NCBI GenBank assembly: GCA_017508135.1
Contig: JAFVZN010000019.1
Location: forward strand, 1 to 64,000
Length of the DNA: 64,000 nt
Direction of reading: 5' to 3'
From: Lentisphaeria bacterium
Lineage (GTDB): Bacteria > Verrucomicrobiota > Lentisphaeria > Victivallales > Victivallaceae
Shown: one piece after another, positions 1-9,372 of the stretch
Numbering within the stretch: the first letter of the stretch is position 1
Layout of the letters: each line of letters opens with the position of its first letter
Made by a program: the position numbers and the translations under genes
Notes under the pieces: generated by a model
Told to the model about the DNA's origin: nothing
Database searches by the model: none
What the model saw: only the letters and a program-made list of their open reading frames with translations

Positions 1-1
1 A

Positions 2-151
2 CGTCCGATGATCAAATGTGATTCGGAAAATCTGCTGGATATCGCGCTGCTGGAAATCGCTGAAGGCTTGCTCTCTTATGAGTTCGGTGATGAAACTGCA
101 CCGGCTGAGGCAGAAACTGCCGCTGCCGGAGAAAAAGTTTCCGCAGAGTGA
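2..151 (+). CDS. 3' end of an unidentified protein
   Basis: An open frame enters from the left edge and stops at 149-151. Forty-nine residues are visible: a leucine-rich amphipathic stretch (NLLDIALLEIAEGLL) followed by an Ala/Glu-rich tail (APAEAETAAAGEKVSAE) that looks disordered. A clear hairpin terminator follows, which supports this being a real gene end. I do not recognise the family from the fragment. Confidence 0.55.
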   Translation, partial: RPMIKCDSENLLDIALLEIAEGLLSYEFGDETAPAEAETAAAGEKVSAE

Positions 152-170
152 TTTCCTTTGATGATGGGAT

Positions 171-204
171 AAAGCACCGTTGGGTTCCGGCGGTGCTTTT
201 TCTG
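171..204 (+). terminator. Rho-independent terminator of the left-edge gene
   Basis: The arms AAAGCACCG and CGGTGCTTT pair perfectly around a short G-rich loop and run into TTTTCTGT. It lies 20 bases after the stop at 151. Confidence 0.85.
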
Positions 205-378
205 TAATGTGGTGTTCCCGTTGAGAAAAGATGAAAAAGGTAGTTGCGCTACCAATGGGAGCAAAAATACTCCGCTTTTCTGGAGCAGAGCTTTTCTTGA
301 AAAGGGAAAGGGGCAAAGAGAAATTATATCTCCTTATCAGGGATATAATGTTTGGGTAAAAGTTGGAAAGATATTGAG

Positions 379-1494
379 ATGTTTCGTCGGGTAAGAGTTG
401 GATTTTGTTGTGTCGCGGCGGTCGCTGCCGCTTGCGGCTGCCGGATGTGGAATGAGGATTTTTCTGCTGAGGGAAAACGTATCACCCGGGTGTACAGCTG
501 GGGAACTATCCGCAACGAAGAACAGGCAAGACGTTATGCCGCTTCCGGAGTGACTGATATCCGGGTCCGGAATAAAAAGAGTTTTGAGCTGGCGAAAAAG
601 TACGGCATCACGCCGTATTTCGGATGCTTTACCCCCGCAGGGCCCCACCCGCAGGTCATGACTCCGGAAGAGACGGCGCGCCACAATTATATAAACGGGT
701 TCGATCTTCCGGCGGAGATGGCGAAAAAGGAGCGCAGGGCGATCATTGACCTGCGGCGGATCGAAAAACATCACCGTTACGGCGGCAACCGTGTAGACAA
801 AGTTGATACGATCAATGTGAAAGCGATCGCGTGTTTCAGCAGTGATAAGGATCTGGTTTACAGCCGGAAAAAACTTGATGCCATCCTTGACCGCGCCATC
901 CCCGGCACAGCGGGGATATACCTTGATTATTTCGGCTACTCCAACCACCGGGGATGTTATTGTAAGGAGTGTCAGGTGCGGTATCGGTTCTGGCTGAAGC
1001 AGGAGAAACTTCCGGATACGGAAGCGAACAAAGACCGGTTTTACCGGGATGAGCTGATAAAATATTACGACAAAATAGTCGCATATATCAGGAGCCGCCG
1101 TCCGGAGTACAAAGTTGTCGCTCATTTTTATCCTGATTTTGAACCGGATCCCTGGTTCGCCAACCGGACGCAGGTGGATGTCTGCGGGCAGACGGTGTCG
1201 TGGTATTTCAAATGGCAAAAGCGTGATATCGCCCGTTTCACCCGGTATATTCTCGCTCATGAAAAAGATTACAACCGCAAAGGTGAAGCTGTTCCTTTTA
1301 TCGGAGTCAATGTCGATCCCCGGAGCAGTCTCGGAAGCAAGACCCCGGCTGACATCGAGTTGGAGCTGCAAACCATTATCGCTGCCGGCGGCAGGAGTTT
1401 GATGGTTTGCAACGGCAGTGCCATGATCGAACCCGGATACTTTGAGGTGTTCCGGAAATATTGCGGACGGCAGATCGCTGACGGAGAAAAGTGA
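379..1494 (+). CDS. Putative lipoprotein with TIM-barrel-like glycosidase features
   Basis: A 371-residue protein with a short basic start and a hydrophobic stretch ending AAACGC, a likely signal peptide with a lipobox-like cysteine near residue 19. I chose ATG at 379 because GGAAAG lies about 9 bases upstream; a TTG at 352 would add nine residues. The body reads like a secreted barrel protein: GIYLDYFGY is followed at about residues 193-198 by a CxCxxC cysteine cluster of the kind seen in glycosidase-like proteins of Lentisphaerota and Planctomycetes. Later segments (VVAHFYPDFEPD, IGVNVDPRSS) fit beta strands with acidic ends. No catalytic pair can be assigned. A carbohydrate-related role is inferred from fold-like features only. 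Confidence 0.6.
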   Translation: MFRRVRVGFCCVAAVAAACGCRMWNEDFSAEGKRITRVYSWGTIRNEEQARRYAASGVTDIRVRNKKSFELAKKYGITPYFGCFTPAGPHPQVMTPEETARHNYINGFDLPAEMAKKERRAIIDLRRIEKHHRYGGNRVDKVDTINVKAIACFSSDKDLVYSRKKLDAILDRAIPGTAGIYLDYFGYSNHRGCYCKECQVRYRFWLKQEKLPDTEANKDRFYRDELIKYYDKIVAYIRSRRPEYKVVAHFYPDFEPDPWFANRTQVDVCGQTVSWYFKWQKRDIARFTRYILAHEKDYNRKGEAVPFIGVNVDPRSSLGSKTPADIELELQTIIAAGGRSLMVCNGSAMIEPGYFEVFRKYCGRQIADGEK

Positions 1495-1604
1495 GTTGAC
1501 GTGACAAAAAACACCGATTTTGAAAAATCACGGGACATCTGTTGCCAAAAATAGCGAAAAAATAATTTTTTGCCGTTTTTTTGCGAAAAAAAAACGTTTG
1601 GAGA

Positions 1605-1633
1605 TTGAAAATATATTGAAATAATACTATATT
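1605..1633 (+). promoter_or_regulatory. Sigma-70-like promoter for the TolC-family gene
   Basis: TTGAAA at 1605-1610, a 17-bp spacer, then TATATT at 1628-1633, in an AT-rich gap 63 bp before the start codon. It shares the TATATT -10 hexamer with many promoters in this window. Confidence 0.6.
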
Positions 1634-1695
1634 ATATGCAATAATTAGGAAAACATAAAAATAACCCCGTGATAAAATACAGGAGTGTGTGAATC

Positions 1696-3279
1696 ATGAA
1701 GATTGTCCGGAAGGGTATGTGTGGAGCTGCTGCATTGGCAGTGCTTGTATGTGGTTGCTATAACTACAAAGCTCCGGCTGCCGCAGCATTGGGCGACAGT
1801 TATACCGAACGTAAAAAAGACAGCACAGATGATATGTTCAAGAATATCAAGACGCTGTCACTCCTTGATGCCCAGCGTATCGCCATTAAGAACAACCCGA
1901 CATATATTGCTGCGTATCATTCAGTTGAAGCTGCGCGCATGAAATATTATCAGGCGTGGGGTGCGTATTCTCCCACGGTCAGCGCGAGCTTTTCCATGCA
2001 GAATGGTCACAGCTGGGTGCGTGATTCTGCCGGAGAGCCGCGGGTCGATGCGTTCAATGTCGGCATGGGTATTCAGGCAAATATGCTGATTTTTGACGGA
2101 TTTGCCCGTTTCTTCAAGTTGAAAGCCGCCAAGAGCAGCTTGAAATATCAGGAATACATGGAAGAAAACGCCTGCCGTACCATGATGCTGTCGGTCGCGT
2201 ATGCATACAATACGGTTCTGCTCGCCATCGAACAGCGGCGTATCGCCATGGAAGACCGCAAGTTCCAGCTGGAATCTCTCCAGAACACCCAGTACAAGTT
2301 TGAAGCCGGTGCCGCTCCGCTGAGCGACGTGCTGAACTTTGAAATCCTCGTGAACAACGCCGAAGTCAAGATGATCGATGCTGATTATTCTTACGATACA
2401 GCGGTTTATGCACTTGCGGTGCTGATGGGTTATCCCGATGGTACGCTTCCTGTCGATTTGAAGTTTTCGGAAAACTACAAGGCGCAGTTCACGGAACTTC
2501 CCGCTGTCGAAATTTATCTCGATGCCGCGCTTGCCAACCGTCCTGATCTCAAGGCGTATCGCGAACAGCTCAATATCGCCAAATATCAGGTCTATCAGGC
2601 ATGGGGTGCGTATTCTCCCACGGTCAACGGTTATGTCAGCATGGGGTTTGATGCCGACTCGATCGACAAAAACTACTCTTACATGGGAAGACGTTACACC
2701 GAAGATTTCGCGCTCTCCTATGGTGTGAGTGCCAACTGGACGATCTTCAACGGAGCCATCCGTTACAATCAGCTGCGTGAAGCGCAGGCGAGCATGGCTG
2801 CAACCGATTTTCAGGTTGCCGCGCAGTGGTTCAATGTGGTCGACGAAGTGCGTACCGCGTATGCCAACTACATCCAGAGTGTCAAAAAGACCAAACTTTA
2901 CGACCGCGTGAGGGAACTTTCCGCCAAGCAGCGCGATCTCGTCGATGATGAATACCGCGCCGGTAATGCGGAGTTGACCCGTCTCAACGAAGCACAGCGT
3001 GACCTGGTGGAGGCTGAAACCAACCTCGCTTCCAGCCACATCAATGTGCAGAATGCCAAAGCGCAGCTCGATGCCGTTGTCGGCGGTAACACTGCTGATT
3101 ATTATCTCAACGATACGAACAAGAACCGGCAGAACAGCTACCCCGGTTTGGGAAATCTTCCCGATGCCGTCGGCAGCACCAAGAGTGAAGCACCGGCTCC
3201 CGCCGCCGGAAAAAAGAGTGTTCCTGCTGCGAAGAAGCAGGATGCTCCGGCGATCCCCGCCAGTGCCACTGCCAAATAA
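1696..3279 (+). CDS. TolC-family outer membrane efflux protein
   Basis: A 527-residue protein whose N-terminus has a hydrophobic signal ending VLVCGCYN, so it is probably a lipoprotein of the outer-membrane-factor type. The two halves are internally duplicated as in TolC/OprM: AWGAYSPTV occurs in each half at the start of a beta segment, followed by long heptad-rich helices such as RDLVEAETNLASSHINVQNAKAQLDAVVG. The C-terminus is Ala/Pro/Lys-rich. In this family three copies form a trans-periplasmic channel for tripartite efflux or type I secretion. No membrane-fusion or ABC partner is adjacent. The RTX-like protein at 23377-27351 is a possible but unproven client. Confidence 0.9.
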   Translation: MKIVRKGMCGAAALAVLVCGCYNYKAPAAAALGDSYTERKKDSTDDMFKNIKTLSLLDAQRIAIKNNPTYIAAYHSVEAARMKYYQAWGAYSPTVSASFSMQNGHSWVRDSAGEPRVDAFNVGMGIQANMLIFDGFARFFKLKAAKSSLKYQEYMEENACRTMMLSVAYAYNTVLLAIEQRRIAMEDRKFQLESLQNTQYKFEAGAAPLSDVLNFEILVNNAEVKMIDADYSYDTAVYALAVLMGYPDGTLPVDLKFSENYKAQFTELPAVEIYLDAALANRPDLKAYREQLNIAKYQVYQAWGAYSPTVNGYVSMGFDADSIDKNYSYMGRRYTEDFALSYGVSANWTIFNGAIRYNQLREAQASMAATDFQVAAQWFNVVDEVRTAYANYIQSVKKTKLYDRVRELSAKQRDLVDDEYRAGNAELTRLNEAQRDLVEAETNLASSHINVQNAKAQLDAVVGGNTADYYLNDTNKNRQNSYPGLGNLPDAVGSTKSEAPAPAAGKKSVPAAKKQDAPAIPASATAK

Positions 3280-3395
3280 CAGTGCAGGGTTGTGATTTGT
3301 CTGTGAGAAAATAACAGCCCTGCTGCACGAAGTACGGGCGGCGGGGCGGTTGTTCCGCTGCCACAGGTTCGATTTTACAGAACAGGACAAATACT

Positions 3396-3980
3396 ATGAT
3401 TTTCAAAAAAAACGGTAAATCCCATATCGTTTATACTATCGGAGCTCCGGTGTTGCGTGAAGACGCGGCACCGGTTGCTGTTGTTGATGACAGTATCCGG
3501 CAGTTGGCGTTTGATATGTTTGAAGCGATGCGGTTTTTCAACGGAATTGGACTTGCGGCACCGCAATATGGTCACTCCCTGCGTCTGGTGGTGATCGATG
3601 TTCCGCCGGAAGGCAATACCGGTTCACCGGGAGAGGCGTTGCTTCTGCCGAGGATGCCGCTGGCACTGGTCAATCCGGAGATCGTTATGAGTTCCGGAAG
3701 TTGTGCTTCCCGGGATGAAGGATGCCTTTCGGTGCCGGGGGTGTATGCGCCGGTATGCCGTCCGGAGCGGGTCGTGCTGCGGGCGCAGATACTTGATGGC
3801 GAGTTCATTGAAATCGAGTGCGGCGGATTGCTGGGACGTTGTATCCAGCATGAATTGGATCACCTTGACGGTAAACTTTTCACTGACCGGCTGACCAGCG
3901 AAGAGGCCCGGAAAGTTCGCGGCGACCTTGATCGTCTGACCCGCATCGGACAGACAAAGAACTTTCGCAGGAACAAGTGA
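3396..3980 (+). CDS. def: Peptide deformylase
   Basis: A 194-residue enzyme that removes the formyl group from nascent N-terminal methionine. All three signature motifs are present: GIGLAAPQ near residue 50, EGCLSVPG near 108 with the metal-binding Cys, and HELDHLDG near 152 with two metal-ligand His and the catalytic Glu. Between motifs 1 and 2 is a slightly long loop (PPEGNTGSPGEALLLPRMP). AGGA precedes the ATG by about 9 bases. It is followed after one base by a membrane-protein gene, so the two are probably co-transcribed. Confidence 0.97.
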   Translation: MIFKKNGKSHIVYTIGAPVLREDAAPVAVVDDSIRQLAFDMFEAMRFFNGIGLAAPQYGHSLRLVVIDVPPEGNTGSPGEALLLPRMPLALVNPEIVMSSGSCASRDEGCLSVPGVYAPVCRPERVVLRAQILDGEFIEIECGGLLGRCIQHELDHLDGKLFTDRLTSEEARKVRGDLDRLTRIGQTKNFRRNK

Positions 3981-3981
3981 G

Positions 3982-4935
3982 ATGAGTTTGTTTCAGGCAT
4001 TTTTCGGGAGCTGTCGCGGACCTGCGGCATTTGTTGCATTGCGGCGTATGCCCATGTGGAAGGTCGTGCTGCTGCTGGTGGTGATAGTTGCCTTGAGCTG
4101 TACCGGTATCGGTATCGGCAGATACTTTGCATTGGAATATTTCTGGTCGCGTACTGAGAAAAATTTTATTGATCTGTATGGCGATACCCTGACGGTAAGC
4201 ACCAAAGGCTTACTGCCGGAAAAGGATGTCAATGTCAGCCGTCGGCAGGAGCTGCCGTATGAGGGATTGATAGTCTATGTTTCTCCGTCGGGAGCGGAAA
4301 AAGATTATCCGGACGAGACACTGGAAGGGCGCAATTTTATTGTGATATGGACACCGGGCGATATCGTTGCCGCTGTCCGCAACCGCAAAAACAGCAAATG
4401 GCTGGTGCAGAGTTTTATTCTGGAAGCCGGAAATATTCAGGAACAGTTCAGCCGGATGTCGACGTTTTTTGAAGGCGGAGAAGGTTTGACCTATACGCAG
4501 ATGCGGGAGGAGTTCCGGAAAATTATAGCCAATACCGGAACGCAGAAGTTTGCCAAATTCACCAAAGAAGAGAAGATCAAATCCGCAGAGGTGTTCAAAT
4601 CCATGTATGTGATGATGGCGGTGTTGAACGCTATTTCGTACTTCTTTTTGACGATGATCCTGGTCGGATTCGGCTGTTTGATCTATATGGCGATATTCTT
4701 TTTCCTGAACCGGTTGCCGGGGGCGGAGCGGATCATATCCTCCGGGGAGATGTTGAAAATCGTTATCTGTGCCGCGCTTCCTGTGCTGGTGGTGGTCAAC
4801 GTGTTCCCGATGCTGCAGCTGCCGTTTGAGGAGTGGCATGACAAATTGTTTCTGTTCGGATGGATAATTTATATCAATGTTATCCGCCGTTATCTTGAGC
4901 GGAATCGTGAGTTGTTGGAAACATCGGAGATGTGA
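3982..4935 (+). CDS. Integral membrane protein, possibly DUF1189-like
   Basis: A 317-residue protein with an N-terminal membrane segment (WKVVLLLVVIVALSCTGIGIG), an extracytoplasmic domain of about 170 residues, and three C-terminal membrane segments ending in a basic tail (RRYLERNRELLE). The start FQAFFGSC and the layout of one segment, a soluble region and a hydrophobic C-terminal bundle resemble DUF1189 proteins, but this is an impression and not a motif match. It begins one base after def and ends four bases before the CDC123-like gene, so it sits mid-operon. Function unknown. Confidence 0.75.
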   Translation: MSLFQAFFGSCRGPAAFVALRRMPMWKVVLLLVVIVALSCTGIGIGRYFALEYFWSRTEKNFIDLYGDTLTVSTKGLLPEKDVNVSRRQELPYEGLIVYVSPSGAEKDYPDETLEGRNFIVIWTPGDIVAAVRNRKNSKWLVQSFILEAGNIQEQFSRMSTFFEGGEGLTYTQMREEFRKIIANTGTQKFAKFTKEEKIKSAEVFKSMYVMMAVLNAISYFFLTMILVGFGCLIYMAIFFFLNRLPGAERIISSGEMLKIVICAALPVLVVVNVFPMLQLPFEEWHDKLFLFGWIIYINVIRRYLERNRELLETSEM

Positions 4936-4939
4936 TATT

Positions 4940-5677
4940 ATGAGCAATAAAGAAGAAGCATTGACCATTCCGGAGTGGTATCGCGCTCTGGATGCGTACA
5001 CATTTGATACCCGTTTTGTCAAACTTTCTCCGGAGGCGGTGGCGGCATTGGCTGCCGGTGCCGACGGCGGAAAAAAAGTTGATATGGACAGTGAGCTCTC
5101 AAAAACGGTCATTGCCGAACTGCGTAAAGTGATGGCAGAACTTCCGGGCAACTGTTTTGTTTCGGTCGACAGTTGTGCGCCGACGGATACGGAACGGTTC
5201 AAGCACAAAGGAGGTGCTGTTTATTCCGCCAAAAGTGCGTGGTATTATCTGGTGCAGAGCGAAAAGGTGGCGCAAGCCGCCGCTGCCGGGAAGGTCAAAT
5301 TTATCTGTGTGCGGCCCTACCGGCATATCAGCAAGGCGCGGGAGTTCCGGTTGTTTATCCGGGGGGGGAAGCTGTGCGCCATGTCACAATACAATCTTAT
5401 CCGTCACTTCCGGCGTTTGGATGGAGTGCAGAAAAAATATTGGCGGCTGGCGGAAGAACTGGTATCCCGTATCAGCTGGCGGCTGCCGGCACCGGATGTG
5501 GTGATGGATATATATATTACCTCCAGACAGGAGATCATCATAATAGATTTCAACTGTTGGGGAGAACCTACTGATCCGCTGCTGCTTTCGTGGGATGCCG
5601 ACTGGGATAACGTTGCCGGGATGCACATCATCCCCGCGCCGACGAAGATCTCCGGCTCCGTGAAAGTCTCATTCTGA
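4940..5677 (+). CDS. CDC123/D123-like ATP-grasp protein
   Basis: A 245-residue protein resembling the D123 family, best known from eukaryotic CDC123, the assembly chaperone of translation factor eIF2. Matching features are an N-terminal TIPEWYRALDAY, a central FICVRPYRHIS followed by EFRLFIRGGKLCAMSQYN, and a C-terminal VVMDIYITSRQEIIIIDFNCWGEPTDP then LLLSWD. These correspond to the EFR...SQ and D-x-N...LL-x-W signatures that carry ATP and metal ligands. The ATG at 4940 lies four bases after the membrane-protein stop; a frame extending to 4877 is overlap only. Bacterial members exist but their substrates are unknown, so I infer an ATP-dependent ligase or chaperone-like activity only. Confidence 0.75.
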   Translation: MSNKEEALTIPEWYRALDAYTFDTRFVKLSPEAVAALAAGADGGKKVDMDSELSKTVIAELRKVMAELPGNCFVSVDSCAPTDTERFKHKGGAVYSAKSAWYYLVQSEKVAQAAAAGKVKFICVRPYRHISKAREFRLFIRGGKLCAMSQYNLIRHFRRLDGVQKKYWRLAEELVSRISWRLPAPDVVMDIYITSRQEIIIIDFNCWGEPTDPLLLSWDADWDNVAGMHIIPAPTKISGSVKVSF

Positions 5678-5789
5678 GAGAACAGCTGGGAGGGAAACAT
5701 CTCCCTGCGGCGGCGTATTGCGGGGATCCCGTTTCTTGTGTTGCAACTTGATATTTCGCTTTTCTTCAAAAGGGATGGGGGTGTGGGGA
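5678..5789. other. Convergent intergenic region with a dispersed-repeat fragment
   Basis: Downstream of the CDC123-like gene is a hairpin (GGGAG/CTCCC) that runs into ATCTCCCTGCGGCGGCGTAT. This motif recurs at about 14160 and 14470. No gene seen. Confidence 0.4.
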
Positions 5790-5817
5790 AGAAAAAAATT
5801 CTTTTCCCGTGAAAAGA
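5790..5817 (-). terminator. Terminator of uvrB
   Basis: Read on the minus strand, CTTTTC-acgg-GAAAAG is followed by AATTTTTTTC, just beyond the uvrB stop at 5848. Confidence 0.6.
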
Positions 5818-5847
5818 GGTTTTTCCCTTCCTTCACATAACCGCTCC

Positions 5848-7863
5848 TTATTTGGATAGTGCGCGGATGCGGTCGCGGAGTTCAGCGGCGCGTTCAAATT
5901 CCAACGCTTCGGCGGCGGCAAGCATCTCTTTGGTCAACTCTTCCGCCAGTGCCGCTTTGTCGCTGCTGTCAAGTTTATCCAGATCAAATGCGGAAGATGT
6001 GTCATCAAGCAATGTGTCGCAACCGAAATCCGGCATCGGCGTTTTGCCTTTCTTGCGGGGCTTGGAACCGATGATCTCGCCGATGGTCTGCCGGGCTTCT
6101 TTGACGATAGTGCGCGGAGTGATGTTGTGTTCGCGGTTGTACGCTTCCTGGATTTTCCGCCGCCGCGCCGTCTGGTCGATAAGCTCCTGCATACCGTCGC
6201 TGATCGTATCGCCGTAAAGAATGACACGTCCGGAGCTGTTGCGCGCCGCGCGGCCGGCAGTCTGGATGAGCGCGCGGGCGGAGCGGAGAAAACCGACTTT
6301 ATCAGCATCAAGAATCGCTACCAGCGCGACCTCCGGCAGGTCGATGCCTTCGCGGAGCAGATTTATTCCGATAAGGCAATCGAAGTCGCCGAGGCGGAGT
6401 TTATTGAGGATACGGACGCGCTCAATGGCATCAAGTTCACTGTGCAGATAACTTGCGCGTATGCCGAGTTCAGAAAGATAATCGGCAAGGCGTTCGGCGT
6501 TCTTCTTGGTCAAAGTGGTGACCAGAGTGCGCTCGCCGCGGGCGGAGCTTTCGCGGATTTCGGCAATGACATCATCGAGTTCACCTTCGAGTGGGCGGAC
6601 TTCGACCTCCGGGTCGAGAAGTCCGGTCGGACGGACGATAAGCTCCACCGGCGGGCCGCTTTTTTCCAGTTCATAATCGCCCGGCGTGGCAGAGACGAAA
6701 ATGGTCTGCCGGGTCAGTGCGGAAAATTCTTCAAACATCAGCGGGCGGTTTTCCAGTGCGGACGGCAGGCGGAAACCGTGGTCGATAAGGGTAGTTTTCC
6801 GCTGGCGGTCAGCTTTATACATCGCCTGCAGCTGCGGCAGTGTGACGTGTGATTCGTCGATGATGGTGAGAAAGTCATCCTTGAAGAAGTCGAAGAGACA
6901 GTACGGACGCATCCCCGGAGCGCGGCGCGAAAGGTGCATGGAATAGTTTTCAATGCCGCTGCAGTAACCGAGTTCCCGCATCATTTCCAGGTCATAATTT
7001 ACCCGCTGATTGAGACGCTGGGCTTCGACAAGAAGGTTGCGGCTTTCAAAATAGGCGCAGCGTTCTTCCATTTCCTGCAAAATGGCGCAAGAGGCACTTT
7101 CGATGCGGTCAGGCGGCATGACGAAGTGTTTGCAGGGAAAGAGGGTTCCTTGCGGGAGGACGCTTTTCAGTTTTCCGGTAAGGGCATCGCGGCGTTCCAT
7201 GCGTTCGATGCCGTCACCGAAGAAACTTATCCGGACAAAATCATCGCGCTGCGGTTCAAAAACATCGACAACATCGCCGCGCACCCGGAATTCCCCTTTG
7301 CCCGGAGCGGTATCGTTGCGGGTGTATTGGATGGCGACCAGACGGCGGAGAAGCTCATCCCGGTTCAAGGTGTCGCCGGAATCGAGGCGGACGCACATTT
7401 CCGTGTACTCCTCCGGTGCACCGAGACTGTAAATGCAGGATACGCTGGCGACGATGATAACATCGCGCCGTTCGGTCAGACTTGCGGTCGCGGAAAGGCG
7501 GAGTTTTTCGATATCTTCGTTGATGGAGGCATCTTTGGCGATGTAGGTGTCGGTCTGCGGGATGTAAGATTCCGGCAGATAGTAGTCGTAGTAACTGATA
7601 AAGTATTCGACGGCGTTTTCCGGAAAGAAGCTCTTGAACTCGCTGTACAACTGCGCGGCAAGGGTTTTGTTGTGGCTGAGAACCAGCACCGGGCGGTCTT
7701 CGTTGGCGATGGCATTGGCGAGCGTGAAAGTTTTACCGGAACCGGTAACGCCCTGCAACGTCTGATATTGCTGACCGGAACGGAGGGCGTGCTGCAGTTT
7801 GGCAATCGCCTCCGGCTGATCGCCGGAGGGCTGGTATGGAGCGTGGAGTTTGAATATTCCCAC
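5848..7863 (-). CDS. uvrB: Excinuclease ABC subunit B
   Basis: A 671-residue DNA helicase-like damage-recognition subunit of nucleotide excision repair. Visible are the N-terminal APYQPSGDQPEAI, Walker A GVTGSGKT (residues 38-45), the beta-hairpin YYDYYLPESYIP used for damage insertion, the helicase motif TIIDESHVTLPQ, motifs V/VI (GINLLREGIDLPE, IQTAGRAARN) and a C-terminal UVR domain (LEFERAAELRDRIR) that binds UvrC or UvrA. Length is normal. It starts 14 bases after the end of hydG on the same strand, so it probably shares that transcript. Confidence 0.99.
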   Translation of the reverse strand: MGIFKLHAPYQPSGDQPEAIAKLQHALRSGQQYQTLQGVTGSGKTFTLANAIANEDRPVLVLSHNKTLAAQLYSEFKSFFPENAVEYFISYYDYYLPESYIPQTDTYIAKDASINEDIEKLRLSATASLTERRDVIIVASVSCIYSLGAPEEYTEMCVRLDSGDTLNRDELLRRLVAIQYTRNDTAPGKGEFRVRGDVVDVFEPQRDDFVRISFFGDGIERMERRDALTGKLKSVLPQGTLFPCKHFVMPPDRIESASCAILQEMEERCAYFESRNLLVEAQRLNQRVNYDLEMMRELGYCSGIENYSMHLSRRAPGMRPYCLFDFFKDDFLTIIDESHVTLPQLQAMYKADRQRKTTLIDHGFRLPSALENRPLMFEEFSALTRQTIFVSATPGDYELEKSGPPVELIVRPTGLLDPEVEVRPLEGELDDVIAEIRESSARGERTLVTTLTKKNAERLADYLSELGIRASYLHSELDAIERVRILNKLRLGDFDCLIGINLLREGIDLPEVALVAILDADKVGFLRSARALIQTAGRAARNSSGRVILYGDTISDGMQELIDQTARRRKIQEAYNREHNITPRTIVKEARQTIGEIIGSKPRKKGKTPMPDFGCDTLLDDTSSAFDLDKLDSSDKAALAEELTKEMLAAAEALEFERAAELRDRIRALSK

Positions 7864-7877
7864 GGTCAGCGGCTCCG

Positions 7878-9293
7878 TCAGAAGCGGAAATCGCGGGCGC
7901 CGTTGCGGATGGCGTCCAGATTTTCCTGAGCGATGCGGCGGACGGTGTCGCTGCTGACGTGTTTCAATTCATCGGCGATGATCTTCATGCCGATCTCACG
8001 GGTGGCGGGTGAGGCGTAGTCCTCCAGATATTCCATCAGTGTCATCAGCGCGTTGGGCTGGCAGCAGTTGGCGATCTGTCCGGTTTTGGCAAGGCTCATA
8101 AAGCGGTCGCCGGTTCTGCCTTCGCGGTAACAGGCGGTGCAGAAGCTGGGAACGTGGTTCTGTTCCAGAAGCCAGCGGACGATTTCATCGAGAGTGCGGG
8201 TGTCGCTGACATCGAACTGGGCAGTTTCATCGTGACGCTCGACAGTGGTGTAACCGCCGACACTGGTCCGGGAACCGCCGGAGATCTGGGAAACACCGAC
8301 CTTCAGCACGCGGGCGCGGGCAGCGGCACTTTCTCTGGTGGAAACGATGATACCGGTGTAGGGAACGGCGATCCGCAGAACGGCAACGATCTTTTCAAAC
8401 ATCTCATCGGAGATGGCATCTTTGAAATCTTTATCATTGATGTCATTCGCCGGACGGATGCGGGGAACGCTGATGGTATGGGGACCGACACCCTTGAAGG
8501 CTTCAAGGTGTTCGGCGTGCATAAGCTGACCGACAAAGTCGTAACGGCAGGTGGTCAAACCGTAGAGTACGCCGCAGCCGACATCGTCGATGCCGCCATC
8601 CATGGCGCGGTCCATTGCTTCGGTGTGGTAAGCATAATCGTGCTTGGGGCCGTGCGGATGGAGAAATTCGTAATTTTTCTTGTGATAGGTTTCCTGAAAG
8701 AGGATGTAAGTGCCGATACCGGCATCTTTGAGTTTGCGGTAATTTTCCACCGTGGTGGCGGCGATGTTGACATTGACCCGGCGGATGGCACCGTTTTTGT
8801 GCTTGATGGAGTAGATGGTGTCGATACTTTCAAGGACATATTCGATGGGGTTGATGACCGGGTGTTCGCCGGTTTCCAGAGCGAGGCGTTTGTGCCCCAT
8901 ATCCTGAAGGGCGATGACTTCGTCGCGGATCTCAGCCTGGGAAAGTTTTTTTCTGGCGATGGTTTTGTTCTGACCGTGATAGGGGCAGTAGATACAGCCG
9001 TTGATGCAGTAGTTGGAAAGATAAAGGGGAGCGAACATCACGATACGGTTGCCGTAGATTTTTTCTTTGATTTTTCCGGCGAGGGCGATGATCTCAGCGT
9101 TCATCTCCGGGATGTCGCAATCCAGAAGCACCAGAGCTTCCCGGTGGTTCAAACCTTTGCACTCCTGTGCTTTGGCTAAAATATCTGTGATAAGCGCCCG
9201 GTTGCTGCGGTTTTCCGAAGCGTATTGAAGTGTTGCATTGATTTCCGCATCGTCGATGAAGTCGGCGGCATGCGGTGACATGATATCGTACAT
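7878..9293 (-). CDS. hydG: [FeFe]-hydrogenase maturase HydG (tyrosine lyase)
   Basis: A 471-residue radical-SAM enzyme that cleaves tyrosine to make the CO and CN ligands of the hydrogenase H-cluster. The SAM cluster motif is C96-x3-C100-x2-C103 (CINGCIYC). The C-terminal second-cluster domain distinguishing HydG from ThiH is present: CTACYREGRTGDRFM near residue 385 and ANCCQPNALMT after it. I start at ATG 9293, after a GGAAAGG site; the open frame extends 25 codons upstream without similarity. hydE, hydF and a hydrogenase are not in the window, so the set is split on the chromosome. Confidence 0.95.
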   Translation of the reverse strand: MYDIMSPHAADFIDDAEINATLQYASENRSNRALITDILAKAQECKGLNHREALVLLDCDIPEMNAEIIALAGKIKEKIYGNRIVMFAPLYLSNYCINGCIYCPYHGQNKTIARKKLSQAEIRDEVIALQDMGHKRLALETGEHPVINPIEYVLESIDTIYSIKHKNGAIRRVNVNIAATTVENYRKLKDAGIGTYILFQETYHKKNYEFLHPHGPKHDYAYHTEAMDRAMDGGIDDVGCGVLYGLTTCRYDFVGQLMHAEHLEAFKGVGPHTISVPRIRPANDINDKDFKDAISDEMFEKIVAVLRIAVPYTGIIVSTRESAAARARVLKVGVSQISGGSRTSVGGYTTVERHDETAQFDVSDTRTLDEIVRWLLEQNHVPSFCTACYREGRTGDRFMSLAKTGQIANCCQPNALMTLMEYLEDYASPATREIGMKIIADELKHVSSDTVRRIAQENLDAIRNGARDFRF

Positions 9294-9372
9294 TGTTCCA
9301 TCACCTTTCCATAATTTCACCATCCGGGAACAGCGGAAACGGACACGCATTTTCCCGGAACGGAACACTTAT

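Noticed and set aside
6934-7929. 331-codon + strand frame antisense to uvrB
   Set aside because: Shadow of uvrB; no ribosome site and no family features.
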